Positions 1-10,432 are shown, numbered from the stretch's first letter. The stretch is DNA of 64,000 bases from Pseudomonas chlororaphis subsp. aurantiaca (GCF_013466605.1 NZ_CP059162.1:4898001-4962000), one strand, 5' to 3'. The notes: generated by a model not told the origin, from the letters alone. A program made the numbers and translations.

Positions 1-1764
1 CAGCAGAATCTCGATATGCCCGCCAAGCCGGTCCACATGACCCAGGGCGGCTATTTCCTGGGCATAAAGACAGAAGCGGTTCTCCTCCAGGGCCATGTGC
101 AGGCGCTGGACCCAGGCCATTTCACCGAACCGCAGGGACAGCTCCGAGTCGTCCGCGTGATAGACTTGGACCCGGTTGCGCCCTTTCTCCTTGGCCATGT
201 AGCACGCCATGTCCGCGGCCCGCAGTGACGCTTCGAGGGTGGTCGGGGTTTGCGCCACATGCACCAGGCCGATGCTGACCGTGGTCACGAAGGGCCGGCC
301 CTTCCAGACAAAATGCAGGTTCTGCACCGTCTGGCGCAGGCCTTCGGCGATCTTTTCCGCCGCTTCCGGCGAGCAGTTCTCCAGCAGGATGCCGAATTCG
401 TCGCCGCCCAGGCGCGCCAGGGTATCGCCCTCGCGCAGGCCTGACTGGAGCAAGGCGCAGATATGCCGGAGCAACTCATCCCCTGCCGCATGACCGCAGG
501 TGTCGTTGACCAGCTTGAACTGGTCCAGGTCGAGGAACATCAGTGCATGCCGTCCCGACTGCCGGCTCAGGTTGTGCAGCGCCTGCTCCAGGCGGTATTC
601 GAACTCGCGACGGTTCGCCAGGCCGGTCAAGGCATCGTGGGTCGCCTGCCAGGACAGATTGGCAATGTACTGGCGTTCCTGGGTCATGTCGTGCAGCACC
701 AGCACCGTGCCGCTGACCTTGCCGGCGTTCTGGATAGGCGCGCCGACCAGGGTCACCGACACCGTGCTGCCATCCAGGCGCTGGATCAGCTTCGAGTGCT
801 CGCTGCCGCCACTGAGCTGGCCGCTGAGGATGTGTTCGATCAGGGTGAAGTCGTCGGTCTGGGCATTTTCATCGAGCAGATTGAACAAGGCCGCCAGCGG
901 CAGCCCCACGGCCTGCTCGGCCTTCCAGTGGGTCATTTCCTCGGCGGCCGGGTTCATGTAGGCGATGGCGCCGTCCACGTCGGTGGTGATGACGCCGTCG
1001 CCAATGGATTGCAGGGTGATCTGCGCCCGTTCCTTTTCCAGTTGCAGGGCGCTGGCGAACTCATGGCGCTGGGCCAGCAGCTTATGGGTGCGTAGCAACG
1101 CCAGGACAATCAGCCCCAGCGCGGTGGCCAGGTTGGTGATCAGCAACAGCCGCAGAATCATCCGCGACCCCTCGCCCAGTGCGTCGCTAAAGGCCTTGGC
1201 AGCGGGCGTCACGCCATCGTTGATGGCGAAAATCTGGTTCTTCCAACGCTGGATATCGGCTTCGGAGGCCTGGTTGCTGGTAATGCTGCGGTGCATTTCA
1301 TGGGCCACGCTATCGAGCTGCACCAGATAACTGTCGCCCACGGTCCACAGGTCGATGGCTTTTTCCAGGTAACTGAAATGGCGGAAGTTCAGGTACAGCC
1401 AGATCACGCTGTCACTGTCGTCGGGGTGGTTGCCGCCCTTGAGAATCCCCGCCCGCGCGGCATTCAGGTCGGGCGGTTGCTGATCCAGCGCGACCCGTAG
1501 CTCATGCCCGCCCTGAGGCACGGCTATGGCGTTCTGGTACTTCAGGAAGATCGATTCGTCGCGGCTGTCAGCGTAGAGATTGAGATAGTAGATAGCGTCC
1601 TTCTGGCCCTTGGACCAAAGGCTCTCCCCGGCAACGTAACCACGTACCGCCGAAAGGACATATAAGCTGAGGCCACCCAACAGCGCTTGAAACAACACCA
1701 CCGCAATAAATGGCCAGACGATGCCCAATAACCGTGGCGTTCCGAGAGTCCGCTTTTGCTTCAT
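1..1764 (-). CDS. GGDEF/EAL c-di-GMP signalling protein with PAS domain (3' end outside window)
   Basis: Membrane-anchored enzyme of cyclic-di-GMP turnover; 588 codons are visible and the C-terminus lies beyond base 1. Residues about 10-40 form a hydrophobic helix followed by a periplasmic sensor-like stretch with a second membrane segment. A PAS domain follows (QSIGDGVITTDVDG near residue 250), then a GGDEF domain with an intact GGDEF at 453-457 preceded by RxxDxxxRx, the allosteric I-site plus conserved spacing. The last visible residues (NRFCLYAQEIAAL) match the start of an EAL phosphodiesterase domain, so this is a dual-domain protein; which activity dominates cannot be seen. The ATG at 1764 is preceded by AGGGA at good spacing. 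About 200 bp separate it from the ABC gene and nothing recognisable lies there. Confidence 0.85.
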   Translation of the reverse strand, partial: MKQKRTLGTPRLLGIVWPFIAVVLFQALLGGLSLYVLSAVRGYVAGESLWSKGQKDAIYYLNLYADSRDESIFLKYQNAIAVPQGGHELRVALDQQPPDLNAARAGILKGGNHPDDSDSVIWLYLNFRHFSYLEKAIDLWTVGDSYLVQLDSVAHEMHRSITSNQASEADIQRWKNQIFAINDGVTPAAKAFSDALGEGSRMILRLLLITNLATALGLIVLALLRTHKLLAQRHEFASALQLEKERAQITLQSIGDGVITTDVDGAIAYMNPAAEEMTHWKAEQAVGLPLAALFNLLDENAQTDDFTLIEHILSGQLSGGSEHSKLIQRLDGSTVSVTLVGAPIQNAGKVSGTVLVLHDMTQERQYIANLSWQATHDALTGLANRREFEYRLEQALHNLSRQSGRHALMFLDLDQFKLVNDTCGHAAGDELLRHICALLQSGLREGDTLARLGGDEFGILLENCSPEAAEKIAEGLRQTVQNLHFVWKGRPFVTTVSIGLVHVAQTPTTLEASLRAADMACYMAKEKGRNRVQVYHADDSELSLRFGEMAWVQRLHMALEENRFCLYAQEIAALGHVDRLGGHIEILL

Positions 1765-1968
1765 GAGGTCCCTTGCATAAGCACTGCCAGATGAACACCC
1801 GAGAAAATAACGCTCCTGACAGCACAGACTAGGCTAATTTCCGCGGCCTCGAACGCACAGGCCGTGACGTTCGAGCACGCTGCCAGTCGAGACACGACAG
1901 GGCCATGCCCCAGGAGGGTCATTTCCACCAGAGAATTCAAGCACTAAGCACAGAAAACCGGATAAAAC

Positions 1969-3795
1969 TCAAGGTCGTTGGACTTGCTGCAAATGCCCGT
2001 AAAGCTTGGCGTAAAGGCCGCCGTCGGCAATTAGCTGCTGATGGTCGCCATCTTCGGCAATCTGCCCGCCATCGAACACCAGAACCCGATCCGCCTGTTT
2101 TACCGCGGACAGGCGGTGGGCAATGATCAGCGTGGTCCGGCCATGCAGGAAACGCGTCAGCGCCTGGTGCAGGTTGTACTCGGTGGCAGCGTCCAGGGCG
2201 GAAGTGGCTTCATCGAGGATCACCACCTTGGGTTCGGCCAGGACCATCCGCGCGATCGCCAGGCGCTGGCGCTGCCCGCCGGACAGACGCACGCCGGAAC
2301 GGCCGACCACACTGTCCAGGCCGTTGGCCAGGGCGCGGACCGTCGAGTCCAGCTGGGCAATCTCCAGCGCCCGCCAGCAGGCTTCGTCGCTGCGCTCGCG
2401 GCCCATGGTCAGGTTGGCGCGGATGCTGTCGTTGAACAGTGCCGGATGCTGCAACACCACCGCCACGTTTTCGCGCAGGGTTTCCAGGCCGATTTCCTGC
2501 TGGGTCTTGCCGCCAAAACGAATCACGCCCGCCTGCGGTGTATAGAGCCCCAGCAACAGCTGCACCAGGGTACTTTTGCCGCCGCCGCTGGCGCCGACGA
2601 TCGCCACCTTCTCCCCCGGCTCGATCGACAGGTTCATCTGGTCCAGCACCAGCTCGTCGCCGTAGCCGAAGCTCAGGCCACTGACTTCGATCCCCACGGT
2701 CTCACGCCCCTGGAACGGGTCGACACCGCCGGCATATTGCGGCTCGTCGGCCCGCGACAGCAGCTCGTTGATCCGCGACAGCGCGCCACCGGCGGCGTAG
2801 TAGGCGTATTGCAGGTTCAGCAGTTGTTCCACCGGGCCGATCATGAACCACAGGTAGCTGAACACAGCCAGCATCTGGCCGATGGACAGGTCGGAAAACA
2901 GCACGGTGAGCATGGCCGCCGCGCGGAAGATATCGATCCCGAACTGGAACAGCAGCCCGCTGGCGCGATTGGAGGCGTCGCTCTTCCATTGCGAAGCCAC
3001 CGCATAGTCCCGCACATCCTGGGCACGCCGGCCGAGACGGCCGAGGAAAAAGCCCTGGCGGTTGCCTGCGCGCACTTCCTGGATCGCATCCAGGGTTTCG
3101 GTCAGGGCCTGGGTGAAACGCGAGGTGCTGTCGTTCTCGAGCTTTTTCAGGTGTTTGACCCGCTTGCCCAACTGCACCGTGGCGTAGATCACCAGGGGGT
3201 TGAACAACAGGATCAGCAGCGCCAGTTGCCAGTGCATCCACATCAGGATGCCCGCGGTGCCCACCAGCGTGAGCATGGCCACCAGAAAACGGCTGAGGGT
3301 TTCGCCGACAAACTTGTCCAGGGTGTCGAGGTCGGTGACCAGGTGAGTCGTCACCGTACCGCTGCCCAGGCTTTCGTACTCGCCCAGGGAAATGCGCTTG
3401 AGGCGCTCGATCAGCCGCACGCGGATGCGATAGACGATGTCCTTGGCCAACCCGGCAAACAACCGGGCCTGCAACACGTTGAACAACAGCGCCGAGCAAC
3501 GCAGCATCAGGGTGATCAGCAACATCAGGCCGATGTAGCCGGCGGCGCTCTGCCAGCTCGCGGGCAAAGCGTGGTTCATCACCTTCAGCGCGGCATCGCC
3601 GTGCCCCAGCAGCACTTCGTCCACCAGCAGCGGCAGCAGCAACGGGATCGGCACGCTGCACAGCGTCGCCAGGACGGCCACGCCATTGGCGATCCACAAG
3701 GCTTTTTTATGCTGCAGTGCCAGCCGGCGGACTTCCGCCCAGCTCAGGCGATCGACGGGTTCCGGCGCTTGTGGATCACCAACCAGGTCACGCAC
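1969..3795 (-). CDS. ABC transporter, fused permease and ATPase (exporter type)
   Basis: Half-transporter of the MsbA/lipid- and drug-exporter type, about 608 aa, acting as a homodimer in the inner membrane. The N-terminal half has six hydrophobic segments; the ATPase half has Walker A GASGGGKST near residue 401, signature LSGGQRQR near 504 and Walker B VVILDEATSALD. I chose the GTG at 3795 because it overlaps the stop of the upstream DsbA-family gene (GTGCGTGA), implying coupling; an open frame continues to 3840 but would lie inside the upstream gene. The substrate cannot be inferred. Confidence 0.85.
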   Translation of the reverse strand: MRDLVGDPQAPEPVDRLSWAEVRRLALQHKKALWIANGVAVLATLCSVPIPLLLPLLVDEVLLGHGDAALKVMNHALPASWQSAAGYIGLMLLITLMLRCSALLFNVLQARLFAGLAKDIVYRIRVRLIERLKRISLGEYESLGSGTVTTHLVTDLDTLDKFVGETLSRFLVAMLTLVGTAGILMWMHWQLALLILLFNPLVIYATVQLGKRVKHLKKLENDSTSRFTQALTETLDAIQEVRAGNRQGFFLGRLGRRAQDVRDYAVASQWKSDASNRASGLLFQFGIDIFRAAAMLTVLFSDLSIGQMLAVFSYLWFMIGPVEQLLNLQYAYYAAGGALSRINELLSRADEPQYAGGVDPFQGRETVGIEVSGLSFGYGDELVLDQMNLSIEPGEKVAIVGASGGGKSTLVQLLLGLYTPQAGVIRFGGKTQQEIGLETLRENVAVVLQHPALFNDSIRANLTMGRERSDEACWRALEIAQLDSTVRALANGLDSVVGRSGVRLSGGQRQRLAIARMVLAEPKVVILDEATSALDAATEYNLHQALTRFLHGRTTLIIAHRLSAVKQADRVLVFDGGQIAEDGDHQQLIADGGLYAKLYGHLQQVQRP

Positions 3796-4423
3796 AGGCG
3801 GCACGCTCCAGCCAGCGGCCGAGCAGTGGAGACAGCTCACTCAGGGGCTGGTAGCCATTGGTCAACAAGGCCAGTTGGCCATTGCGTTCGGCGAGCAAGG
3901 TCGGGAAGCCAGCGATCCCCAGGTCCTGGACCCAGGTAAAGTCGGCGGCGGTGGCGGCATGCTGCTCGGCGCGATCGAAAGCCTCGGCAAACTCGATGCG
4001 CGGCACGCCTGCTGCTTCAGCCAGTTCCACCAGAATGCTGGCGCGAGTGACATCCCGGCCCTCGACGTAAAAAGCCCGCTGGATCAGCCGCAAAAGTTTC
4101 CAGGCGCAATCCGGTGCCAGGCTGCGTGCCGTCACGATGGCGCGGCACGCGGGCTCGGTGTCATAGACAAAACCGTCGGGCAAGGCGCCCTCGAACTTGA
4201 ACGGCTGGCCAGTGGCCTCGGTGACCGCCTGCCAGTGTTCGATGATGTAGCGGCGAGTGGTCGGCTCCAGCGCCGAGCCGCTGCCGGTACGCAGGCCGCC
4301 CACCACCAGATGCAACTCGACGCCCGCTGCCCGCGCCTGCTCGACCAGGGCCTCGGCCACCGGAGCGAAGCCCCAGCACCACGAACACATCGGGTCCATC
4401 ACATAGAGCAGGCGGGCAGACAT
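3788..4423 (-). CDS. DsbA family protein (thioredoxin fold, CSWC)
   Basis: 211-aa DsbA/FrnE-like protein. The redox motif C-S-W-C is at residues 13-16 directly after the first strand (LLYVMDP), as in cytosolic DsbA-like oxidoreductases and isomerases. There is no signal peptide, so a cytoplasmic location is likely. The family has a thioredoxin fold with an inserted helical domain, consistent with the length. The gene overlaps the ABC transporter downstream by 8 bp and follows trhO by only 3 bp, so the three probably form one transcript. Confidence 0.85.
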   Translation of the reverse strand: MSARLLYVMDPMCSWCWGFAPVAEALVEQARAAGVELHLVVGGLRTGSGSALEPTTRRYIIEHWQAVTEATGQPFKFEGALPDGFVYDTEPACRAIVTARSLAPDCAWKLLRLIQRAFYVEGRDVTRASILVELAEAAGVPRIEFAEAFDRAEQHAATAADFTWVQDLGIAGFPTLLAERNGQLALLTNGYQPLSELSPLLGRWLERAACA

Positions 4424-4426
4424 GGC

Positions 4427-5368
4427 TCAGGTCTCGGAAGAAGATTGCTTGTAGTTGTAACCGATCGGGTGCGGCATGTTGCGAGCCTTGGCCAGTTCAA
4501 TCTGCTTCTGCCGGTCGATGGCGCTGCGGCGGGTTTTCTCGCTCAGCGTGTCCCAGCAATGCGGGCAACTGATACCCGGCACATAGTGCTCGCTGGCGCG
4601 ATCCTCGATGCTTACCGGTGTGCGGCAGGCATGGCATTGATCGTAGTCGCCTTCGCTGAGGTCGTGACGCACGGTCACCCGATTATCGAAGACGAAGCAG
4701 TCGCCCTGCCATTTACTCTCCTGCTGCGGCACCTCTTCGAGGTACTTGAGGATGCCACCCTTGAGGTGGAAGACCTCGTCGAAACCTTCGCTGAGCATAT
4801 AGCTCGAAGCCTTCTCGCAACGAATGCCGCCGGTGCAGAACATCGCGACCTTCTTGTGCTTGCTCGGGTCGAAGTTGGCTTTGATGTAGTCGGGGAACTC
4901 GCGAAAACTGGTGGTCTTCGGGTCGATGGCGCCTTCGAAGGTGCCGATCGACACTTCGTAGTCGTTGCGGGTATCGATCAGCAGCACTTGCGGGTCGCTG
5001 ATCAGCGCGTTCCAGTCCTGCGGCTCGACATAGGTGCCGACCTTCTTGTTCGGGTCGACGCCGGGCACGCCCAGGGTCACGATCTCTTTCTTGAGCTTGA
5101 CCTTGGTGCGGTAGAACGGCTGCTCGTCGCAGTACGATTCCTTGTGATCGATGTCGACCATGCGCGGGTCGTTCTTGAGCCAGGCCAGCAGCCCGTCGAT
5201 GCCTTCGCGGCTGCCGGAAACGGTGCCGTTGATGCCTTCTTCGGCGATCAGCAGGGTGCCCTTGATGCCGTTGTCGAGCATCGCCTTGAGCAGCGGTTCG
5301 CGCAGGGAAATGTAATCTTCGAGGGTGACGAACTTATACAGTGCCGCCACGACAATCTGTTGTGTCAT
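4427..5368 (-). CDS. trhO: tRNA uridine(34) hydroxylase (rhodanese family, YceA/TrhO)
   Basis: Oxygen-dependent hydroxylase making 5-hydroxyuridine at the wobble position of tRNA. 313 aa: N-terminal acylphosphatase-like domain containing EEGINGT near residues 43-49, then a rhodanese domain with the active loop CTGGIR starting at Cys178, and a C-terminal Cys-rich tail (HACRTP, SCPHCW) usual in this family. The ATG at 5368 is preceded by GGAGAG. Family assignment is secure; the hydroxylase role is established knowledge for E. coli TrhO. Confidence 0.93.
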   Translation of the reverse strand: MTQQIVVAALYKFVTLEDYISLREPLLKAMLDNGIKGTLLIAEEGINGTVSGSREGIDGLLAWLKNDPRMVDIDHKESYCDEQPFYRTKVKLKKEIVTLGVPGVDPNKKVGTYVEPQDWNALISDPQVLLIDTRNDYEVSIGTFEGAIDPKTTSFREFPDYIKANFDPSKHKKVAMFCTGGIRCEKASSYMLSEGFDEVFHLKGGILKYLEEVPQQESKWQGDCFVFDNRVTVRHDLSEGDYDQCHACRTPVSIEDRASEHYVPGISCPHCWDTLSEKTRRSAIDRQKQIELAKARNMPHPIGYNYKQSSSET

Positions 5369-5414
5369 GGGTAACTCTCCAGGTGGCTACCCTCGTAAAG
5401 GGTGAACCGGATGC

Positions 5415-5444
5415 AAAAAAAACGCGCCGGCTGAGCGGCGCGTT
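5415..5444 (-). terminator. Intrinsic terminator after bolA-family gene
   Basis: Inverted repeat AACGCGCCG / CGGCGCGTT with a 6-nt loop; on the minus strand it is followed by a run of eight T. It lies between the BolA-family gene and trhO and so ends the DUF2059/bolA transcript. Confidence 0.85.
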
Positions 5445-5469
5445 GCGGATTCTAACAAAAAACCTGTGG

Positions 5470-5769
5470 TTAATGCTTGCTGCCGCCAGCGCAGGTCGGC
5501 GAGGCCGGGGCCGCGCCAATCTTCGCCCATTCTTGCGGCGTGTAGGTATGCAGCGCCAACGCATGGAACTGGCCCATCAGCTCGCCCAGGGTCGCGTAGA
5601 CCTTCTGGTGACGCTTGACGCTGTTGAGCCCGGCAAACTGCTCGCTGACCAGCACGGCCTTGAAGTGGGTCTCCAGGCCGCGGCTGTGCATATGGCTTTC
5701 ATCCAGCACCTGCAAATGCTCAGGCTGCAATGCGCCCAGTGCCGATTCGATACGTTGTTGCATGGTCAT
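5470..5769 (-). CDS. BolA family protein
   Basis: 99-aa BolA-type protein (helix-turn-helix-like KH fold), a family that pairs with monothiol glutaredoxins in Fe-S trafficking and in some cases regulates transcription. Core motifs are visible: [35 protein letters not shown], and [13 protein letters not shown]. The ATG at 5769 has GGAG six bases upstream; a second ATG two codons later is possible. It follows the DUF2059 gene by 12 bp and ends at a clear terminator. Confidence 0.9.
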   Translation of the reverse strand: MTMQQRIESALGALQPEHLQVLDESHMHSRGLETHFKAVLVSEQFAGLNSVKRHQKVYATLGELMGQFHALALHTYTPQEWAKIGAAPASPTCAGGSKH

Positions 5770-5781
5770 TCCTGGCTCCGC

Positions 5782-6297
5782 TTACTTCTTCTTCGCCGGT
5801 GCGGCCTTAGGCTCGAGTTCGGCGGTCATGTCGGCCAGCAGCTTGTTGACTACCGGTACCGCGCTTTCCAGCTTGGCCTGGGTCATCTGGGCCGATTGCT
5901 GGGTCAACTGCGGCATTTTTTCCAGGACTTTCTTGCCCAGCGGCGACTGGTAGAACGCCACCAGGTCCTTGAGCTCGGATTCACTGAAGTTGCTGGTGTA
6001 GAGCTTTACCATGTCCGGCTTCAGCTTGTTCCAGCCGATGGCCTGGTCCAGGGCGGCGTTGGCCTTGGCCTGGTAGGTTTCCAGCACGGCTTTTTTCGAC
6101 TCTGGGGCTTTGGTCTGTTCAAAACGCTGAGCGAACATTTGCTGCACTTGCATGTACACCGGAGTGCCCAGCTTGTCAGCGTGCGCCAGGGTCAGGAAAG
6201 CTTCGGCACTGGCGTTGTGGCTGGCGGTATCGGCAAGCACCTGGCCGCTGGCGCAAACCAGAGCAACCGCGGTACAGATGGCACGAAGACGAGTCAT
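5782..6297 (-). CDS. DUF2059 exported protein
   Basis: 171-aa protein with a Sec signal peptide (cleavage likely after GQVLA, near residue 22) and a helical domain containing [21 protein letters not shown], characteristic of DUF2059. It ends in a Lys/Ala-rich tail. Function is not known. It is the first gene of a short operon with the BolA-family gene and is divergent from fumC. Confidence 0.88.
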   Translation of the reverse strand: MTRLRAICTAVALVCASGQVLADTASHNASAEAFLTLAHADKLGTPVYMQVQQMFAQRFEQTKAPESKKAVLETYQAKANAALDQAIGWNKLKPDMVKLYTSNFSESELKDLVAFYQSPLGKKVLEKMPQLTQQSAQMTQAKLESAVPVVNKLLADMTAELEPKAAPAKKK

Positions 6298-6489
6298 CGA
6301 GTTTCCTTTTCTAGCAGGCGAGGTATAACCCCAAGGGCGACCATTCTGCGCCTAAAAAACTCTGTCGCTCAACCCCAAGCCTTGTGGTGCCTGCATTTGC
6401 TCGACCAAATGACACAAAAGGCGCTTTATGGAACCCAGGCGATGGATCACAGCCTAAACTGCGCAATCAGACCTACAGGAGTGAGCACG

Positions 6490-7884
6490 ATGAGTCGAAT
6501 CGAAACCGACAGCCTTGGCCAGGTTGAAGTCCCGGACGACGCCTATTGGGGCGCCCAGACCCAGCGCTCGCTGATCAACTTCGCCATCGGCAACGAGCGC
6601 ATGCCGCTGTCGGTCCTGCATGCCCTGGCGTTGATCAAGAAGGCCGCGGCCCGGGTCAACGACCGCAACGGCGACCTGCCGGCCGACATCGCTCGCCTGA
6701 TCGAACAGGCCGCCGACGAGGTGCTGGACGGCCAGCATGACGACCAGTTCCCACTGGTGGTCTGGCAGACCGGCAGCGGCACCCAGAGCAACATGAACGT
6801 CAACGAGGTGATCGCCGGTCGCGCCAACGAACTGGCCGGCAACCCGCGCGGCGGCAAGGCCCCGGTGCACCCCAACGACCACGTGAACCGCTCGCAAAGC
6901 TCCAACGATTGCTTCCCCACGGCGATGCACATCGCCGCGGCCCAGGCGGTGCAGCACCATCTGTTGCCAGCGATCGCCGAACTGTCCGGCGGCCTGGCCG
7001 AACTCTCGGCGCGGCACATGAAGCTGGTGAAGACCGGGCGCACCCACATGATGGATGCCACGCCCATCACCTTCGGCCAGGAGCTGTCGGCCTTCATCGC
7101 GCAGCTGGACTACGCCGAGCGCGCCATTCGTGCGGCCCTGCCGGCGGTGTGCGAACTGGCCCAGGGCGGTACCGCCGTCGGTACCGGGTTGAACTCGCCC
7201 CACGGTTTCGGCGAGGCGATCGCCGCCGAGCTGGCGGCCTTGTCCGGGCTGCCGTTTGTTACCGCGCCAAACAAGTTCGCCGCCCTCGCCGGTCATGAAC
7301 CCCTGACCACCCTCTCCGGCGCCCTGAAGACCCTGGCAGTGTGCCTGATGAAAATCGCCAACGACCTGCGCCTGCTGGGCTCCGGGCCACGGGCCGGGCT
7401 GGCCGAGGTCAGGCTGCCGGCCAACGAGCCGGGCAGCTCGATCATGCCGGGCAAGGTCAACCCGACCCAGTGCGAAGCCCTGTCGATGCTGGCGTGCCAG
7501 GTGATGGGCAACGACGTCGCCATCGGCTTCGCCGCCAGCCAGGGCCACCTGCAGTTGAACGTATTCAAGCCGGTGATCATCCACAACCTGCTGCAATCGG
7601 TGCGCCTGCTCGCCGACGGCTGCAGCAACTTCCAGCAGCACTGCATCGCCGGGCTGGAGCCCGACCCGGTGCAGATGGCCGACCACCTGGAACGCGGGCT
7701 GATGCTGGTCACCGCGCTCAATACCCACATCGGCTACGACAAATCCGCCGAGATCGCCAAGAAGGCCTATGCCGAGAACCGCACCTTGCGTGAAGCGGCC
7801 CTGGAGCTGGGTTATCTGACGGACGAAGAATTCGATGCCTGGGTGCGGCCGGAAAACATGCTGGAGGCTGGCAAGCAGGGCTGA
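6490..7884 (+). CDS. fumC: Fumarate hydratase class II
   Basis: Catalyses reversible hydration of fumarate to L-malate in the TCA cycle; iron-independent, cytoplasmic tetramer. 464 aa, the usual length. The family signature [11 protein letters not shown] starts near residue 316, and substrate-site motifs SGTQSNMN and TGRTHMMDA are present. The start is ATG 6490 with AGGAG upstream; the frame stays open far upstream but that part is antisense to the DUF2059 and bolA genes. Pseudomonads carry more than one fumarase; this is the class II enzyme. Confidence 0.95.
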   Translation: MSRIETDSLGQVEVPDDAYWGAQTQRSLINFAIGNERMPLSVLHALALIKKAAARVNDRNGDLPADIARLIEQAADEVLDGQHDDQFPLVVWQTGSGTQSNMNVNEVIAGRANELAGNPRGGKAPVHPNDHVNRSQSSNDCFPTAMHIAAAQAVQHHLLPAIAELSGGLAELSARHMKLVKTGRTHMMDATPITFGQELSAFIAQLDYAERAIRAALPAVCELAQGGTAVGTGLNSPHGFGEAIAAELAALSGLPFVTAPNKFAALAGHEPLTTLSGALKTLAVCLMKIANDLRLLGSGPRAGLAEVRLPANEPGSSIMPGKVNPTQCEALSMLACQVMGNDVAIGFAASQGHLQLNVFKPVIIHNLLQSVRLLADGCSNFQQHCIAGLEPDPVQMADHLERGLMLVTALNTHIGYDKSAEIAKKAYAENRTLREAALELGYLTDEEFDAWVRPENMLEAGKQG

Positions 7885-7918
7885 TCGCCAGCGATTGGGA
7901 TCAGTTGCAAATCAGCCC

Positions 7919-7955
7919 CGCTCCTGCTTCCACAGGAGCGAGGCTTGCCCGCGAT
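7919..7955. repeat. Pseudomonas REP element
   Basis: Inverted pair CGCTCCTG / CAGGAGCG running into AGGCTTGCCCGCGAT, the common fluorescent-Pseudomonas REP sequence. It lies between the convergent fumC and EamA genes and may also end their transcripts. Confidence 0.85.
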
Positions 7956-7970
7956 CAACCATAACGCGCC

Positions 7971-8936
7971 CTAGCTCTCCGGCACTTCCATGCGCACTCG
8001 CCGCGCCTTGAGCCCGGCTATCAGCGACGGCCCCAGGGCCGTCAAGGCCGAGCCCAGCACCACCAGCACCGCCCCGCCATAGCCCAGGCCGTTGATCTGT
8101 TCGGCATGCACATATTCGGGCCACAACCAGGCCGCCACAGCCACCGCGGCGAAAGTCACCAAGGGCGTGATCGCCAGCGTGGCGCTGACCCGCGACGCCT
8201 CCCAATGGGCCAGCGCTTCGGCAAAGGCGCCGTAGGCGATCAGGGTATTCAGGCAGCAGGCCAGCAACAGCCAGCCTTGCAGCGGGCTCAACTCCAGCGC
8301 CTCGAGGGGATGGGCCCACGGCGTGAGCAACAGCGCGCAGAACAGGTAGATCACCATCATCACCTGCAGGGAATTCCACACCGTCAGCAACTGCTTCTGG
8401 CCCAGGGCATAGAAGGTCCAGACCGCCGAGGCGGCGAGCACCGTCAGCACACCGGCGGTGTAGTTGCTCAGGGACGTCAGCAGCTCGGTCAGGCGCTGAT
8501 TGAAAAACAGCCCGAAACCGATCAGCAGCACCGCCAGGCCAATGCCCTGCCCCAGGCTGAAACGCTCCTTGAACACAAACAGGCTGGCGATCAGCAGCAG
8601 GATCGGCCCCATCTGCACCACCAGCTGCGCGGTGCCGGGGCTCAGCAGGTTCAGCCCCATCAGGTACAGCACGTAGTTGCCCACCAGCCCACAGACCGCC
8701 ATCAATACCAGCCAGCAGCCACGCGGCCCGAGCACCCGCCAGCTCGGCAAACGCTTGACCGCCGCCAGGTAGATCAGCAGGAAGCCACCGGACACCAACA
8801 GGCGAAACCAGGTCACGGTCACCGGGTCCATCACCAGCAGCACCTGCTTGAGCTTGATCGGCAGGATGCCCCACAACAGCGCCGTAAGCAGTGCGAGGAA
8901 CAAGCCGTAGACCCAGCGACCGGACGAGATGTGCAT
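7971..8936 (-). CDS. EamA/DMT family transporter
   Basis: 321-aa inner-membrane protein with about ten hydrophobic segments in two repeated halves, as in the drug/metabolite transporter superfamily. Typical elements are LLWGILPIKLKQ at the start and the second-half counterpart VLTVLAASAVWTFYALGQK. The substrate cannot be told from sequence. The gene stands alone between two REP elements. Confidence 0.88.
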   Translation of the reverse strand: MHISSGRWVYGLFLALLTALLWGILPIKLKQVLLVMDPVTVTWFRLLVSGGFLLIYLAAVKRLPSWRVLGPRGCWLVLMAVCGLVGNYVLYLMGLNLLSPGTAQLVVQMGPILLLIASLFVFKERFSLGQGIGLAVLLIGFGLFFNQRLTELLTSLSNYTAGVLTVLAASAVWTFYALGQKQLLTVWNSLQVMMVIYLFCALLLTPWAHPLEALELSPLQGWLLLACCLNTLIAYGAFAEALAHWEASRVSATLAITPLVTFAAVAVAAWLWPEYVHAEQINGLGYGGAVLVVLGSALTALGPSLIAGLKARRVRMEVPES

Positions 8937-9048
8937 GCGAACCCCAAAAGCCTGATGGAGGGAGCCCGCATTCTAGGCCCGGGGCTGTGACGAACACAGG
9001 GACAATTGCCGGCTGAGCGTGATTGGGATTGTGCTGGTCGTAAAAAGC

Positions 9049-9100
9049 ATCGCGGGCAAGCCTCGCTCCTACAGATGCAGGAGCGAGGCTTGCCCGCGAT
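9049..9100. repeat. Paired REP (REPIN) element
   Basis: Two 22-nt REP arms in perfect inverted orientation (9049-9070 and 9079-9100) around an 8-nt loop. REP doublets of this type are mobilised in trans by RAYT transposases and can protect or terminate transcripts; this one sits four bases after the thiolase stop codon. Confidence 0.9.
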
Positions 9101-9104
9101 GGGC

Positions 9105-10289
9105 TTAGCGCACTGCTTCGAACAACCCGGTCGCGCCCATGCCGCCGCCGACGCACATGGTGACGATGCCGTAGCGCAGGTTGCGCCGTTGCAGTTCGCG
9201 CACCAGGTGGCCGACCTGGCGCGAACCGGTCATGCCGAACGGGTGGCCGATGGAGATCGAGCCACCGTTGACGTTGTACCTGGCGTTGTCGATCAGCAGC
9301 CGGTTGCGGCTGTACAAACATTGCGACGCGAAAGCCTCGTTCAACTCCCAGAGGTCGATGTCGTCCACTTGCAGGCCCTTGGCCTTGAGCAGCTTGGGTA
9401 CCGAGAACACCGGGCCGATGCCCATTTCGTCCGGCTCGCAGCCGGCCACGGTGAAACCGCGGAAGAACGCCTTGGGCTTGAGCCCCAGCGCCAGGGCCCG
9501 CTCCAGACTCATGACCAGGGTCATGGACGCACCATCGGACAGCTGCGAGGAGTTGCCCGCGGTGACCGAGCCGTCTTCGGCGAACACCGGTTTCAAGCCG
9601 GCCAGGTTTTCCAGGGTGGTATCCGGGCGGTTGCAGTCGTCGCGATCGACCACGCCGTCGAGGACCTGCACCTGGCCGCTGTTCTTGTCCTCGACCCGGT
9701 ACTTCACCGCCATCGCCACGATTTCGTCGTCGAACAGCCCGGCCGCCTGGGCCGCCGCGGTGCGCTGCTGGCTTTGCAGGGCGTACAGGTCCTGCTCCTC
9801 GCGGCTCACGTTGTAACGCCGGGCCACCACCTCGGCGGTCTGGCCCATGGGGAAGTAGATGCCCGGCACCTGCTCCTTGAGCAGCGGATTGATCAGGTTG
9901 TCGGTGTTGACGCTTTTCATCGTCAGGCTGATGGACTCGACGCCGCCGGCGACAATGATGCCGCTGCAACCGGAAGCGATCTGGTTGGCCGCGATGGCGA
10001 TCGCCTGCAGGCCGGAAGAGCAGAAACGGTTGAGGGTCATGCCCGCGGTACCGGTGCCCAGGCGGGACAGCACCGCGACATTGCGCCCGATGTTGTAGCC
10101 CTGGGCGCCTTCGTTGGAACCGGCGCCGACGATGCAGTCCTCGATGCTGGCCGGGTCGATACCGTTGCGGGTCAGCAGCGCATTGACGCAATGGGCGGCC
10201 ATGTCATCCGGACGGGTCTGGTTGAACTTGCCGCGAAAGGACTTGGCCAGGCCGGTCCGCACGCTATCGACGATCACCACTTCACGCAT
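9105..10289 (-). CDS. Thiolase (acetyl-CoA C-acyltransferase)
   Basis: 394-aa thiolase of fatty-acid or related CoA metabolism, cytoplasmic. The acyl-accepting Cys90 lies in NRFCSSGLQA, the catalytic His in GHPFGMTGSR, and the second Cys in CVGGGMGATG near the C-terminus. I chose ATG 10289 (MREVVIVDSVRT, the standard thiolase beginning) with GAGGT six bases upstream, over a longer open frame reaching 10364. Degradative versus biosynthetic role is not decided by the sequence. It is monocistronic as far as visible. Confidence 0.9.
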   Translation of the reverse strand: MREVVIVDSVRTGLAKSFRGKFNQTRPDDMAAHCVNALLTRNGIDPASIEDCIVGAGSNEGAQGYNIGRNVAVLSRLGTGTAGMTLNRFCSSGLQAIAIAANQIASGCSGIIVAGGVESISLTMKSVNTDNLINPLLKEQVPGIYFPMGQTAEVVARRYNVSREEQDLYALQSQQRTAAAQAAGLFDDEIVAMAVKYRVEDKNSGQVQVLDGVVDRDDCNRPDTTLENLAGLKPVFAEDGSVTAGNSSQLSDGASMTLVMSLERALALGLKPKAFFRGFTVAGCEPDEMGIGPVFSVPKLLKAKGLQVDDIDLWELNEAFASQCLYSRNRLLIDNARYNVNGGSISIGHPFGMTGSRQVGHLVRELQRRNLRYGIVTMCVGGGMGATGLFEAVR

Positions 10290-10432
10290 GGCATACCTCA
10301 TCATTGTTGTCGGTTGTGAGTGGGTCGAGCATAGATCCAGCCCTTGCCCGACCGCGACGATCATTCATCCGGCGTATGCAAAACCATCGCGGCGCCGGGC
10401 CCGCGCCTTGACCCGCTCATCGCCTGCGATGG

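Noticed and set aside
2041-3939. Open frame of 632 codons on the plus strand
   Set aside because: Antisense to the ABC transporter; no recognisable domain and His/Gln-rich composition typical of shadow frames.
5341-6489. N-terminal extension of fumC
   Set aside because: This part is antisense to the bolA-family and DUF2059 genes; fumC starts at ATG 6490 with a ribosome site and normal length.
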